This document shows, one piece after another, positions 51,256 through 62,858 of a stretch of DNA of 64,000 nt (position 1 is the stretch's first letter; each line of letters opens with the position of its first letter). The stretch comes from Glandiceps talaboti (taxonomy: Eukaryota; Hemichordata; Enteropneusta; Spengelidae). The stretch spans positions 7,802,842 through 7,866,841 of the forward strand of contig NC_135549.1 of the NCBI RefSeq assembly GCF_964340395.1, given 5' to 3'. The position numbers and the translations under genes are program-made. The notes below the pieces were generated by a model that made no database searches, was not told where the DNA came from, and worked only from the letters and a program-made list of their open reading frames with translations.

Positions 51256-51714
51256 AACAAACAGGAACGTAACATGTCATAGATACCGTATTGCTCCAGG
51301 GTAGAGATAGTTTTATCTGCAACCAGTGAGACCTTACGTTATAGCATTTCAACAATCCCTGTGATACATATTAAAAATATGGAATTTCTTCACATCGTGG
51401 GCAGAATAACAATTACAGACACCATTGAGATTAAACCATCTAGCAACAAATCAGTCGCCCGAGGATAGAAAAATCGACCAAATATTGGATAAATCAGTCA
51501 CTTAAGGACACAGGTATTAATAACTCATAGCATGTCAATTTGATGACGTCATAATCAATTGCCCTAGATAAATACATCAAGTCTGCAGCAAGGGAAGTGT
51601 AGCCATAGCAGAACAGTTTTCACTTGAAATTCATCAAATTACTGGAACAGTTACGTTACTTGAAGGACAGCTATTTACTCAGAGTATATTTTACTGAATT
51701 TATATGTCTTCATT

Positions 51715-52119
51715 TTAAGCTTTCTTGAAGAAACACACTCCGGTGGCTGTATTTTTGGTAACTTTCACGACGAGCTGATCGCCATCTACTTGTCTGACCG
51801 CGACCAGATCATCACCTGGTTTGTTTCCCCTTGTGACAAGCTTTCCGTCTTCTAAAGAGGCGATAATTTCACGTTTACCAAACAACGTTGTTATCTCGGT
51901 GGGCTCATCCAGTTTAAACTTCTCAAAGTGTGCCGCCGCTGCGTGATTTGTTTCTTTCAACACCCAACAACCGTCCTCTTCGAAGATTTCAAGGTGCGGT
52001 TTCGCAGCAATCAGCATCTTAGCCGCTTCTTCTGGTACCCCCATCTCAGCAAACAACGCTTCGGAGTTTTCATGGCGAACGAATTCCCATTTACCAGCGA
52101 ATTTCCCAACACCAGTCAT
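51715..52119 (-). CDS. Fatty-acid-binding-protein-like, copy 2 (intronless)
   Basis: 134 codons plus stop, starting MTGVGKFAGKWEFVRHENSE. It is about 90% identical in protein to copy 1. Shared features: G-x-W start, helix-turn-helix segment, SLEDGKLVTRG, AVRQVDGDQLVV, and a C-terminus GVCFFKKA that lacks the usual Arg-x-Tyr pair. The start is fixed because the frame is closed just upstream. A palindromic CTATATATAG lies about 105 bp upstream (52221-52230) and could be a TATA box; the equivalent site in copy 1 is degraded. By eye the two coding regions differ at about 19 of 405 bases, mostly changing residues. Confidence 0.85.
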   Translation of the reverse strand: MTGVGKFAGKWEFVRHENSEALFAEMGVPEEAAKMLIAAKPHLEIFEEDGCWVLKETNHAAAAHFEKFKLDEPTEITTLFGKREIIASLEDGKLVTRGNKPGDDLVAVRQVDGDQLVVKVTKNTATGVCFFKKA

Positions 52120-52220
52120 CGTGATAACAGTCGTGAAGGGTAACTTAAATTCTTCTCAGTAAGGTCTTGTCTTAAAGCTGTCGCAATGTAGAGACTATAT
52201 CACGTCTATATACATGTACC

Positions 52221-52230
52221 CTATATATAG
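52221..52230 (-). promoter_or_regulatory. Possible TATA box of FABP copy 2
   Basis: CTATATATAG about 105 bp before the ATG. The matching segment of copy 1 has diverged. Assigned from position and composition only. Confidence 0.25.
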
Positions 52231-52579
52231 CCTACTCTTTGTGCGGAAGTGACGCCTTGAATGGCATATTATACGTGACATTCATTATTAATTACTTTAT
52301 GGCCTTTTTCAAATTGCAGTCCTCATTATTATATTTTTTTTGTATTAATTTCCGAGAGTAGTTTTAGAATATAACGCTTACTTAGTGGAAATAAATCAAA
52401 CTGTTAAGTATTTATCAAGCGCTCCATTACACAAGATGGATAATCACGGTGAAACCAGGTGTAGCATACACTTTGCACTAATTTATAATGAGATGAAATG
52501 GTAAATGTCACCATATGTCTACAAGCTTTGATATTGAGCACGCTATTCAAAATGTCTAGTGTATTATGAACAGTTCGTT

Positions 52580-53005
52580 TCATTGTGCGACTTTCTTGTA
52601 GAAGGCGGAGCCAGAAACCCCTCTCTTGGTTAGCTTAGCTGTAACAACGAGCTGTCCATCGATGAGTTCCCGAATACCACTCAGGTCATCTTCTTCGGGA
52701 TTACCGCTACGCGTGACCAATTTGCCATCTTCAAATGTCATGATAGCTCTCCGTGTTCCAAAAAGTGATTGGATTTCACATTCTACACCCAACCGGAATT
52801 TCTGTACTCGGTCAGGTTGCCCCGGCATAGTACTTTCAGTTATTACAACCATGCCATCTTCCTCGCTGAAAGCTAACGTATTTTTCATTCCAGCCATTTT
52901 CTCTCTCAAACTTTCTGGTATACCAAGTGCTTGGAAGAGTCCTTCGGAGTTTTCGTGTCGGTCCAATTCCCATTTTCCAAAAAACTCAGTCGGAATGGCT
53001 GTCAT
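52580..53005 (-). CDS. Fatty-acid-binding-protein-like, copy 3 (intronless)
   Basis: 141 codons plus stop in one exon, about 0.46 kb upstream of copy 2 in the same orientation. It starts MTAIPTEFFGKWELDRHENS and keeps the family blocks ALGIPESLREKM, MTFEDGKLVTR and the very typical GIRELIDGQLVVT. It is clearly older than the copy 1/2 split. Its C-terminus is GSAFYKKVAQ: the Tyr of the Arg-x-Tyr motif is kept but the Arg position is Ala. No intron, unlike canonical FABP genes. The ATG at 53005 matches the family start; there is no in-frame extension. Confidence 0.85.
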   Translation of the reverse strand: MTAIPTEFFGKWELDRHENSEGLFQALGIPESLREKMAGMKNTLAFSEEDGMVVITESTMPGQPDRVQKFRLGVECEIQSLFGTRRAIMTFEDGKLVTRSGNPEEDDLSGIRELIDGQLVVTAKLTKRGVSGSAFYKKVAQ

Positions 53006-53344
53006 GATGGAGTTCGGGTTCTTTTACTTGCAAATATGTAGCTGTAGTGATCGACAGACCCAAGTCATAGGTGTATTATTAGTAGGACACGCTATGAACA
53101 CTGGGATATAGTGAGTGACCTCGAGTGAGCTCCACTCTGATACATGTAGCTGATCAACCAGGCCATGTTTGACAGTACTAATTTTAACACATTTTTTTGG
53201 CTCTTCTCCTTTTCAAAAGAAGATTCATTTTCCACGTCACATATATATCAAGAATAGATGTTTGATCGATAAACGATATTGATATATCGTCCATATTGTT
53301 GATGGCCTAGATTTAATTGTGTTCTTGTCTACATTATCTCGATA

Positions 53345-53346
<2 letters not shown>

Positions 53347-53401
<55 letters not shown>
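53347..53401. repeat. (AT)n microsatellite on 3' side of Penelope-like element
   Basis: About 27 AT units abutting the 3' end (minus strand) of the retroelement remnant. Confidence 0.97.
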
Positions 53402-53408
<7 letters not shown>

Positions 53409-54151
53409 TTTCATTCTTCTTTCGCCAAGTAGAGTGCTCGATCACCTTGGAGAGCTATCATACATAAAAATGAAAGAAGACGAGTCTGATATTACATAGT
53501 GGAATTACACTACGGACCGTTTCACCCGAAGGATCGTCAGGTGTAATAGTGTGGTTTAATAGTATTCGTTAGCTATACATCCTGCATTATGTACATAACT
53601 TGTGTGTGTTCACTGATGGCTGTGTGTACACAAAAAGATTGACAACAAAGGTTACGTATTATTAAGTAAGAACTTGTTAGCGTGCCGGCATTTACTGATT
53701 AATTCAGTTCTGCTGTTCAAGTTCGTTGATTTGTCGGCAGTTATAATAAAATATTTTTCCCAGAGGCATAGTTGACATCGTTTGGTAACGTTAGAGTATG
53801 AGGAAGCCTGCTTGAGAACTGACCAGTGTACGTCGTAATTAATGTTGCTGTCTTTTAGGTGCCAAATGTATTTACTGAGTGCAGTGTCTTTCTTCTTGTG
53901 ATCAAGTTTAAATGAAGACTTGTGGTTGTTAAACCTGCTTTTGAATTCTGTGTCACTAACGCCTATGTATGATTTGTGATCTTGATTAGTGGTGACTGTT
54001 GCTTTGTAAACAACGCTTTTTATGAGGCATTTTCCTGCGAGAGGGCACTCCTTTGGTTTTCTGCAGTTACAGGTATTTTGTTGTGTTTGCTTAGCTTTTG
54101 AAAGTATGGCTTTATTATGACCGCTGATTAATTTACCCATGTTGTCCATGC

Positions 54152-54154
<3 letters not shown>
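53402..54154 (-). mobile_element. Penelope-like retroelement, 5'-truncated
   Basis: About 750 bp on the minus strand: GIY-YIG endonuclease coding end, then a 3' non-coding region with a hammerhead ribozyme fold. The reverse transcriptase portion is absent. The remnant is bounded on both sides by long (TA)n tracts, and no target duplication could be read because of them. Confidence 0.85.
53504..53547 (-). ncRNA. Hammerhead ribozyme (type I, minimal stem III)
   Basis: Minus-strand order: stem I 5' arm AUUACAC (53541-53547), core CUGACGA (53534-53540), stem II UCC-UUCG-GGU (53524-53533; two C-G pairs under a UUCG loop, U-U at the base), core GAA (53521-53523), stem III ACG/CGU with a 3-nt loop (53512-53520), cleavage residue A after GU (53511), and stem I 3' arm GUGUAAU (53504-53510), perfectly complementary to the 5' arm. 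All invariant core positions are present. Hammerheads with a tiny stem III are known from Penelope-like elements, and this one lies just 3' of such an ORF. The weak stem II suggests a degraded or divergent copy. Confidence 0.8.
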
Positions 54155-54341
<187 letters not shown>

Positions 54342-57300
54342 CGGTTTGTGCGGTGTATAATATGATCTTAATAGTTTGATGACCTTTATAAAAACCTGAC
54401 TGTACTTTTATATTAAAGCTTACTATCCAATAATCCTAGATAAATCCCCGTTTATATTTCAAGGCACTCTAGAGTTTATATCTTTATGTTTTCATGGACC
54501 CGTTCGATTTTCTCTGCCATTTCATTCTTCACTTTTGCGTGGTCACAATGTTACGGCGTATTTCCATTTATAATTCGCCCTAATGAAATTACTTTAAGGT
54601 GTGGAAGGAGGAGGTGAATCATACGAAGGGCTTAACCCTAACCTTATACTGGCTTGAAATCAACTCGAGTTATAAATACAATGAAAATCACAAAAATTGA
54701 CACAAAACGTCGTCTGGCTCGACCAAAATCTTAATAAATCACTGCTACATTTTGTCAACTGGCCCAACAAAAGTCTTACCCAAACAGTGCCAGATTTTAT
54801 CGTTTGGCTCGACATAAATGTTCGTCGAGGAAGACGATAAAATGTAGCAATGCTAGTAGGGTTTCTGTTAGTCTATGTGTGCGTGAGTTCCAGCATTACA
54901 TATATTTATTGTGACATATTTCCATCATAGTGACCTGTGACCTATCTCCATGGTGATGACCTATGAGCTATATAGTATAATTCCCTGTTACCTATAATTC
55001 AACCTATTACATTAAAAATTTAGTAATTCACATACTAGCATCATAATTGTACAATCATAGTAAAAGTAGACGACGTGTAAATTGTCAATAATCCAGATTT
55101 CCGTGTTTTCTACTTCTCTGATTCTGTTTTTGAGTCTGGTTTGTTTTTATCCGCCATCAGAATTACTCTTGATAATTACAATGCTATCAGTTTCTAAAAA
55201 CTGTATTTGAACTTTACGAAATTAGGATGTGTCTCGAAGAGTTCGTCATGTTTGCAATGGAACAAGTGAATCATATGAAAGGTTCTGAGTTCGACCGGGG
55301 TCTATAAAAAAATACGCAACGTGATAAGATATTCGATTCATTCGGTGTTTATTTGACTGTAATGATTCGGATTCGAAACACACCAGACATAAAGGGGTCT
55401 TATAAAAGATCACCGACCTTGACCACAGACAACTATATAGTGATATAATGAGAGTTACAGGACTTAAAGACGCACAAGTTCATTGCAAACGGTCTGGTCT
55501 ATAGAATATTCAATACCTTACCTATGAACAATAAGCTTACATATCATACAGGTAACCACAACGTTTTACTGTGACTCGTCTCAAAAACGTACTAAGGTTC
55601 TCCTAGTACCCCAGGGCCGGACTTTTGGGCTATCTTCCTAAAGCCCCTGATTTAATGTAATATTTGCACATCACCGTCTCTTTCTGTTCAGAAGTAGCTG
55701 TCCGTGGCTTTTTAAAGTAATTTAAAAGTAAAGTAAAGATGACTTACATCATTTACCTCTAGGACATTGTGTTTTGGAGGAACACATGCAACTACCAGAA
55801 CGATTGATTTTTTTTCAATATTTAAAAATAAAAATTTACGGTGTTACGTTGAATTTGATTCTGAATCAGAGTTTGTAGCAGGGGGATCAAATAGTTCATA
55901 TAGTCTTGAACGGATAAGTAAGTAAGCCTATTCAATGATTGTATCGAAATCACATTATACGTGCAAGAAACCACACGTGCAAAAAAAGCGACACATTTCA
56001 GTTAATTTGTGTATGACATAACGGTAATAATTTTGATAATCTTTAAAGAATACAGTTATAGTGTTTAGCCACACTATTATTGTGTACAGCTAAAGTGGCG
56101 CCTTTTTGTTTGGGGTAGAGATTTAGCCAAACCATATCACCATACTACGTATCGACGCCTATACATGTAGAATGAATACAGTATACCACTGGCTGAGAGT
56201 GACACATTCTATCCGATGTATTTCGTGACTGTCATATGACTAAACACTCTGCATGTGACCTCGTAAGCGAAATATTGTGAACAATTTGAACAGCAAATGA
56301 CAATCATATGACTTGTGGATTTATAGAATGGAAATTTGAGATGACGGTGATATTGAGGCAGTGCAGTGCCTCAGACAGTAGCTTTCTTTAGTGATCTGAG
56401 ACAGTGTGCACTTCGAGATTCCTTGGTTGACTAGAAGTATACCAAGGATTATAAGTATGATGGAAGGAAATATCGTGTCAAAGCCAGATCGGACCAAATG
56501 TGAGATGTTACTTCAAAGGATAACAACATCCCCACAGGGTCGAATTCGTGCAAAGGCTTGGATGAAATTCTTCGGGAATTTTGAAGGCTGTAGTTCGAAA
56601 GAAGACTGAGCAAGGAAGTTGACGGTTGCTAAAAAATTGTAATGATGAGCAATGTAACATTTGGTAAGTAAGCTTATATTCAATATACTCTCATTGCAGG
56701 ACATAAAAAGTGAAATTCATATACCCGGGTTTCATAGTTTCTACTTTTCAAAACGTACAGTAAACGTCACGGAGTACTTGCTGTAATTGAGTAATGAATA
56801 ATTCATAGTAATACTTATAGCCGGGTGAAATTGACACCCTCTCAGGGTGAAATTGACAACCTCTTTAATAAAGGTGTGTACATCGTCGACGTTGTACACT
56901 ATTTTGGTATATAATGATTATAACATACACAGTGAATACGAATACCAGTAGAAATATACACATACATATAATCAGTCATGTATTAGCATACACATTCTTA
57001 TTGGTCGTAGTTGATTCCAGTGTGTGATTCGCTGATAAATTCGTTATTTATCTTTCTACAATAATCAATAACGGTAGCCAGCAAATATTTTACACGCAGG
57101 TTGTACTCCTGGCTTGAGCAATGTTGATTTAGTGTCTGTACACACGATCAATCATAGGCTTCTATCGACCTTTAGTGATAAACACGTTCTTTGGAAGTTT
57201 TCAACAGTTCTTTACGTCAGTCGGTTGGCCAATGTTTTATTTACTGCATCATTATATTTAGAAACCACAACAGTTACATCTATTCCAGTTACTACATTTA

Positions 57301-57380
57301 ATTGCCAGCCATCGACGTGTCGTTTATTGCTTTGCTTCCTGAAAGTTTACCCTCTAATGTAAAACAGTCAGGGAGTCTTG

Positions 57381-57626
57381 GCACACAGTCGCCTGTGAAC
57401 TAATATTCTATTCAATGGTGATCATAATACAAAATGATGGCGTTATTAGGTACAATATATTTACGAATATTCAAAAAGTACCGTGTATATATGTATGCAA
57501 AACTCTATTGACGGTATTTTTTGAATATTCGTAAATACCTAATAGTGCCATTACATGTATTAGTGTTATATAAGCTTATGACCATCCCTGAATAGAATAT
57601 TAGCTCACAAACGACTGTGAATTGGC
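57381..57626. mobile_element. Hairpin MITE with arms of about 105 bp
   Basis: The left arm (57381-57482) and right arm (57513-57626) are imperfect reverse complements sharing CTAATATTCTATTCA and ATTTACGAATATTCAAAAA, around a 30-bp loop. TTGGCA flanks both ends, with AA between the right arm and the flank, and may be a target duplication. No ORF. Family not assigned. Confidence 0.75.
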
Positions 57627-58723
57627 ATCATACCTTGCTGAGAGTAACGACAGCAATCGCGACGTCGTTTTTTTCAATGCAATGCTGTTCCACCTAGCAC
57701 CTTGTAAGAATGCAGTGGAAAACGAACACAAATTAGAGAATATACAACTGGAACAGAGAAGAGAGGCGGTGGAATCGTTAGATTATGAGAGATAAAAAAC
57801 CTAGGAGTGTCATTAATTCCTTTCAATGTTTTTCCACTGTTACTATGAGTAGCATGCAATGTTTTGATCACGTGAAATTCTTGTCAGGAAGGGATGAATC
57901 ACTCGCATGCGTAATAAGTGCGCATGCGTATTGTCGAGTGCAACCCATCATGTGACGATGACTCGTTGCAGGTCACGTCGGAAAATTCTCAAATGTCACT
58001 CCAAAAATAGCAACAGTAATTATAGTTCTTTCATTTATAGTATGCGTAAATTTAACTTTTGTACTGACAAAGGAGAAAGTCGATAGAAACTGTCATCAAA
58101 AAAGTATATTGAATGTTTATTTAATATACTATATGTAGAACGACGTTGCTATTACCGATGACAAACTTCGATGGTCTTCACCAGGGTCTTCACATCATGA
58201 ACATGTACGAGAACCGCAAGCTGTGAGGAAACCCCTTCTGTTTTTAGACACCTAAACATCCTTATGGGCGATTCTATTCATTAAAGTAGAGAGGCGAGAA
58301 ATGTACTATTTCAAGAGTGATATGAGAACAATGCCCCTTTTCACAATTTTTTATACGTATATGCAACTTTTGGGGGAATATCTTGGAATGTGTGTCTTTC
58401 GTATCGTACAGTTTGTAAGAGATTCGGTTATTTGGACCGGTTGAATACCCGAACAAAGTTTCAATACCTTTACTTATTTATAGCATTTATTTCTTTGACA
58501 GGGTCATCAGTTAGGCGATTACCTATGACGTCAAACGCCAACTTTTACAATGCACCAATAGCAACTCAGACGTAGTCTGTTCACGTGTGTCCACGACGCT
58601 AAATTATGAATGAAGTTGCGAAATACAAACATAGGAGAGAGAGATCCCGTCTGGCGGTTGTTGGCTGTACATACTATGAGTTTAGCTTACAATCAGCAGT
58701 GGTGATTTTTTTTTGTGGCGTTG

Positions 58724-58902
58724 ATGCATCAATGCGATGATACCAATGCCGGTGACAGCCAACCGAGGATCAACCAACTTGAACCAAGGAAGAGAAAATA
58801 TCATCACTTGGTAACACTATTGGAAGAGGATGATTCCAAAATATTGGCAGAGACATTTCCAGTCTTACAACAGTGTTTTGCCCCTCTTGCAAAACGCATC
58901 TG
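58724..58902 (+). CDS. Weak exon candidate, unknown protein
   Basis: An ATG-initiated frame of 59 codons (MHQCDDTNAGDSQPRINQLE onward, with a charged RKRKYHHLVTLLEEDD stretch) running into a consensus donor gtaaga at 58903. Composition is protein-like, but no homologue is recognised and no partner exon was found. Confidence 0.2.
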
Positions 58903-61900
58903 GTAAGATAGTGATGTCTCCTATATTCAGGTTTTATAGTATCATGATCTGGTTTGGTATAAGGTCCCATGCCTTCGACTGTGGCTCCTATGCTTTGTGT
59001 ATTCCCCAACCTGTTTACCAGTGAAGAATTCGGTCCAGTAAATACTGTTTTCAAAAGCCGTTTCAAATTTCATTTTAACGATCTAAGGATCTTTTGCGAA
59101 TATTCCAGCCGTACGTAAACTCCCCCAACTGAAACGGCAATTCCGATAGGTAGTAACCTATGGAATGCACTTGAATACATCTCTATTCATTTTGGAACCT
59201 GCAATTCTTTGGTTCATCAGAGAATCGACTACAACCACGTTCAGTCGGTTGTATTTGCTCTAGGTGCTGATTGCATACCACAAAAATATATATATCATAT
59301 ATTCACTGACAGATGACAGATGACCTATATGGCATGCATATGCCATGACAGATATTTTACCAAGATCTAAAATAACAGAAGATACTGTCGATAGCATTGT
59401 AGAATTGTTGTCTTCACATGACAGGTGTATGGCGCGAACAAATTAACCCATGCTTCTATCTAGTATAACCACCTGTTGTTGTTGTTTCTAGTAATTTATG
59501 TAGGAACGCCATTGCAAGATATTGTATGTCTTACACCCTGTCTTTGTCGATAAAACAGTTTTCGACACATGTTCTGTAACCAAGGACTTAGTGCCAGACA
59601 GATACATACCCAGCCCGTAAAAATTTGTTTTCATTGGTAGAACAAATGTGTTTTTATTATAGTAGACGGTTTTTGTGCAACAAAGTGGGTTTACTGAATA
59701 CCTTCCTCTGAATCGTTTAACTTGGTCACATTCACGCCTCGACTATTTTCGAAGCAGAGAGTATAGGAAATCGATATCTCGACCATCGTGAAATTAATTT
59801 ATCTTATTGTGTGGACATGTGTGTGTTCCAAATTGAAAGTATGTTTATGGGAGATGACAATGGAACTATGCTTGGATATGTTATGTTAATATATACTATA
59901 CTCATCTCCAGACTTTCCTACTTTCCTTTCCCTTTCTTTCCACAAACTTGTAAGTTTCTCACCGCAAAGATATCCAACAAGCAGCAAGATTTTTTGACGC
60001 TTCTATAATACTAAGTGGTGAGGATGGCCTTGTTCATTGATGACAGTTATTTTCCACTGGCTTCCAGGAATACATTAGAGCTTTGTAGTTATGTAACTGC
60101 AAGACAAAGGCGTACTTGAAAGAACATGAACTGAAAGCCAGTCTAGTGTCAATTTATACTGTACAATAAAATACTCAGTAATATCATCTCAGCTCAACAG
60201 CTGTTAAACTATTTTTACGGAGAATTGTTAGTTTTTCGTTTAATAATGATAAACGGGTTTACTGTAACAGTTTTATACTTTTCATAAGTCATAAAGGTGC
60301 GTTTTATTTTACTTTTTATCGGCGGATTTTTCTACAGTGAATATGGAGTGAAATAAATATCAGTGTAAAGGTGGCATTTATAGAAATTAAAAGGACAATT
60401 TGCATTCTGTGCATATTATGTATGAAACTCCTCAGTACGGACTTGGGGAACGTTACGGTCATTGTCACAATTACTTTCATAACTATTACAGCACTTGCGG
60501 TTTTTTCTAATTCACATTATCGTGTCACTCATCATTTGTACGTGCCATCTTCATGTAATACAATGTAAACACATGTAATTTACTTGGAACCATTACTAGT
60601 AAAGGGTCAACTCCGACGTCATCAAGAACTCACTCAGGTCAGGCATCCAATTTCATCCATCGGCGGAAGTACACACCCTATTCATCTCATTTGTTGCCAT
60701 GATCACAATAATGTCAAGCAACCAGAACGTCGTGAGTCAGACCCTCCATCAGCTAGATTTTTCATTCCTCCATTCACCATCACAGGTCAGAACACAAGCA
60801 CACATGTAGACAGCAATGCATATATGATCACAAATAATACCAACCACGATACGATATCCTTCACCACCATTAATTCCATTTATCAATTGCATCATCATGA
60901 AATGTGTTAACACTCAGTCCGAAGTCCTAAAATATGCCACCAAAATCTTATTGCTGTTATCCCATTTTCAAGTTGTGTTGTATGTCTGGCCTCTGCTAAT
61001 CGACGACAATAATACCCTGATTAATCTTTCAGGAAAGACACCTTTGGTCAAATCCCAAAGTCCAAATATTTAAATACAAAGAATATTATTGATAGCATCT
61101 CATATGATAAAATGTTTCACTTACATTTAGATTAGTTATCAATATTTTGTTTTAACCATTTTTATTGCCATGGATACGTGTGGTCAAATGTATCCTCAAA
61201 ATGTTATTATTTAAAAAAGAAGAAGATATTTATCATAACCTAGATAGCTATTGGTCAAATGTTTCCACAAAATATTTGGATCAAACCTTGTAATCACCAA
61301 TAAAAGCTATCGTAAATTTATGACTATATACATATAATGGTCTACATGTAAAATGCTCCACAAATATTAAAGAATACCCACATCGCCACGAAACCGACTT
61401 TATTAAATTCTCTGCCATAAATGTAATGATTTCAAGATCCTCAACAAACACAATACCTATGCTACCATCCTCCACCATTGGAAATTCTAATCATTAAACA
61501 GTACACCATAATTTATGACATGCGAGTGCTATACCCCATCATGTCTTGCAAAATCTATAACTCTAATGATATATTACTACGGTAACTTCTATTCATACTT
61601 ATGAATGTTGAAATTTGACATCTGGTAACATTTCATATCACTGTCAGTAAGCCTTATACATTGTATTCCAACCTGTTGTAACTATGATACAATGGTAGGT
61701 AATGAGATGCTGTCATGTACATGAAAATAATGTTCATTCGAGGCACTTTTGACGACACATAAACAATTTTCACATTTGTACTAGAACTGATGCGATACGA
61801 TTTATAGCTGGGTTAATCAACAATAGACACTGAATGTAAGATAAACTTGTGTCATTGTGTTGATTAGACTCCCTGGAAATACATGATTACGTTCTAAAAA

Positions 61901-62280
61901 ATAGTGAATTAGCCACATATTATTGAATCGGCCCTACAGGCGTGCCTACAGGTAAACAAACCGGAACGCCCTTTTTGTAACTTGCGAACGTTAACTCACA
62001 AATATATATCAAGACACGTCTACTGATTCGTCATTTTATGGACTCGTTCACCTTTCCTACAATTCGTTATAATTTGCATTTGAGCTATCCAGTTTTAACT
62101 GTTAAAACATGGCCGCAAGTGGTGTTGTTACATTTCAAACTTTCATACCGTTTTATAGTACTGCTGTACTCTTCTGGATACCAACGTGGTCTCTAACTAA
62201 ACCAGTGTGGAGGTGTAAATTGTAACGATTTCGTATAGGATCTAGACTACACTGTATTGGCGTGGTTCAAATCTAGCACA

Positions 62281-62331
62281 CCAAATGTTTAGGGTAGAAT
62301 CTTGTACCAAATGTTTAGGGTAGAATCTTGT
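62281..62331 (+). repeat. Two-copy 25-bp tandem repeat
   Basis: ACCAAATGTTTAGGGTAGAA followed by TCTTGT, present twice in direct succession. Confidence 0.85.
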
Positions 62332-62748
62332 ATCAAGAAAGTGCATGGGTTTATATATTCCGTAAAATGTTTGAATCCCCACCACACTACCCATTTACTT
62401 GTCAAATCTATGACCTTTCTCTAGGTTAAAAAATTCGCCTGCTTATTAGGTACAAATGCATTTGTATCTAAAATCAAAGAAACCATGAATTGCAGTGGAG
62501 TAAATGAACTTGTTCGCTATCTTATAGTACAAACAGTTTTGAAGTATTGGTTGTGGAATATTTAAATATTGATTATACTTCTTCAAAAATATACCGGTTG
62601 CCAAAAAGCTTACAATCTAACATTGGTGTGTTTTCAAGTAAGACATATATTGTAGGTATTGTTGTCCAATGTGTTTGTGTGTGGGTATATATAATATTTA
62701 TTTACAATGATATTATCCAGATGATAAGTAATGGTGAAATAGCAAATG

Positions 62749-62858
<110 letters not shown>

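Larger units (their letters stand above)
50878..52335. repeat. Segmental duplication, copy 2
   Basis: Counterpart of 48251-49680, offset by about 2627 bp. The 5' side of its FABP gene has an insertion of roughly 25-30 bp relative to copy 1. Confidence 0.93.

Noticed and set aside
62109-62225. 38-codon ORF with strong start context (ATGGCCGCAAG)
   Set aside because: Too short, ends in a stop without a convincing donor, and no homologue recognised.
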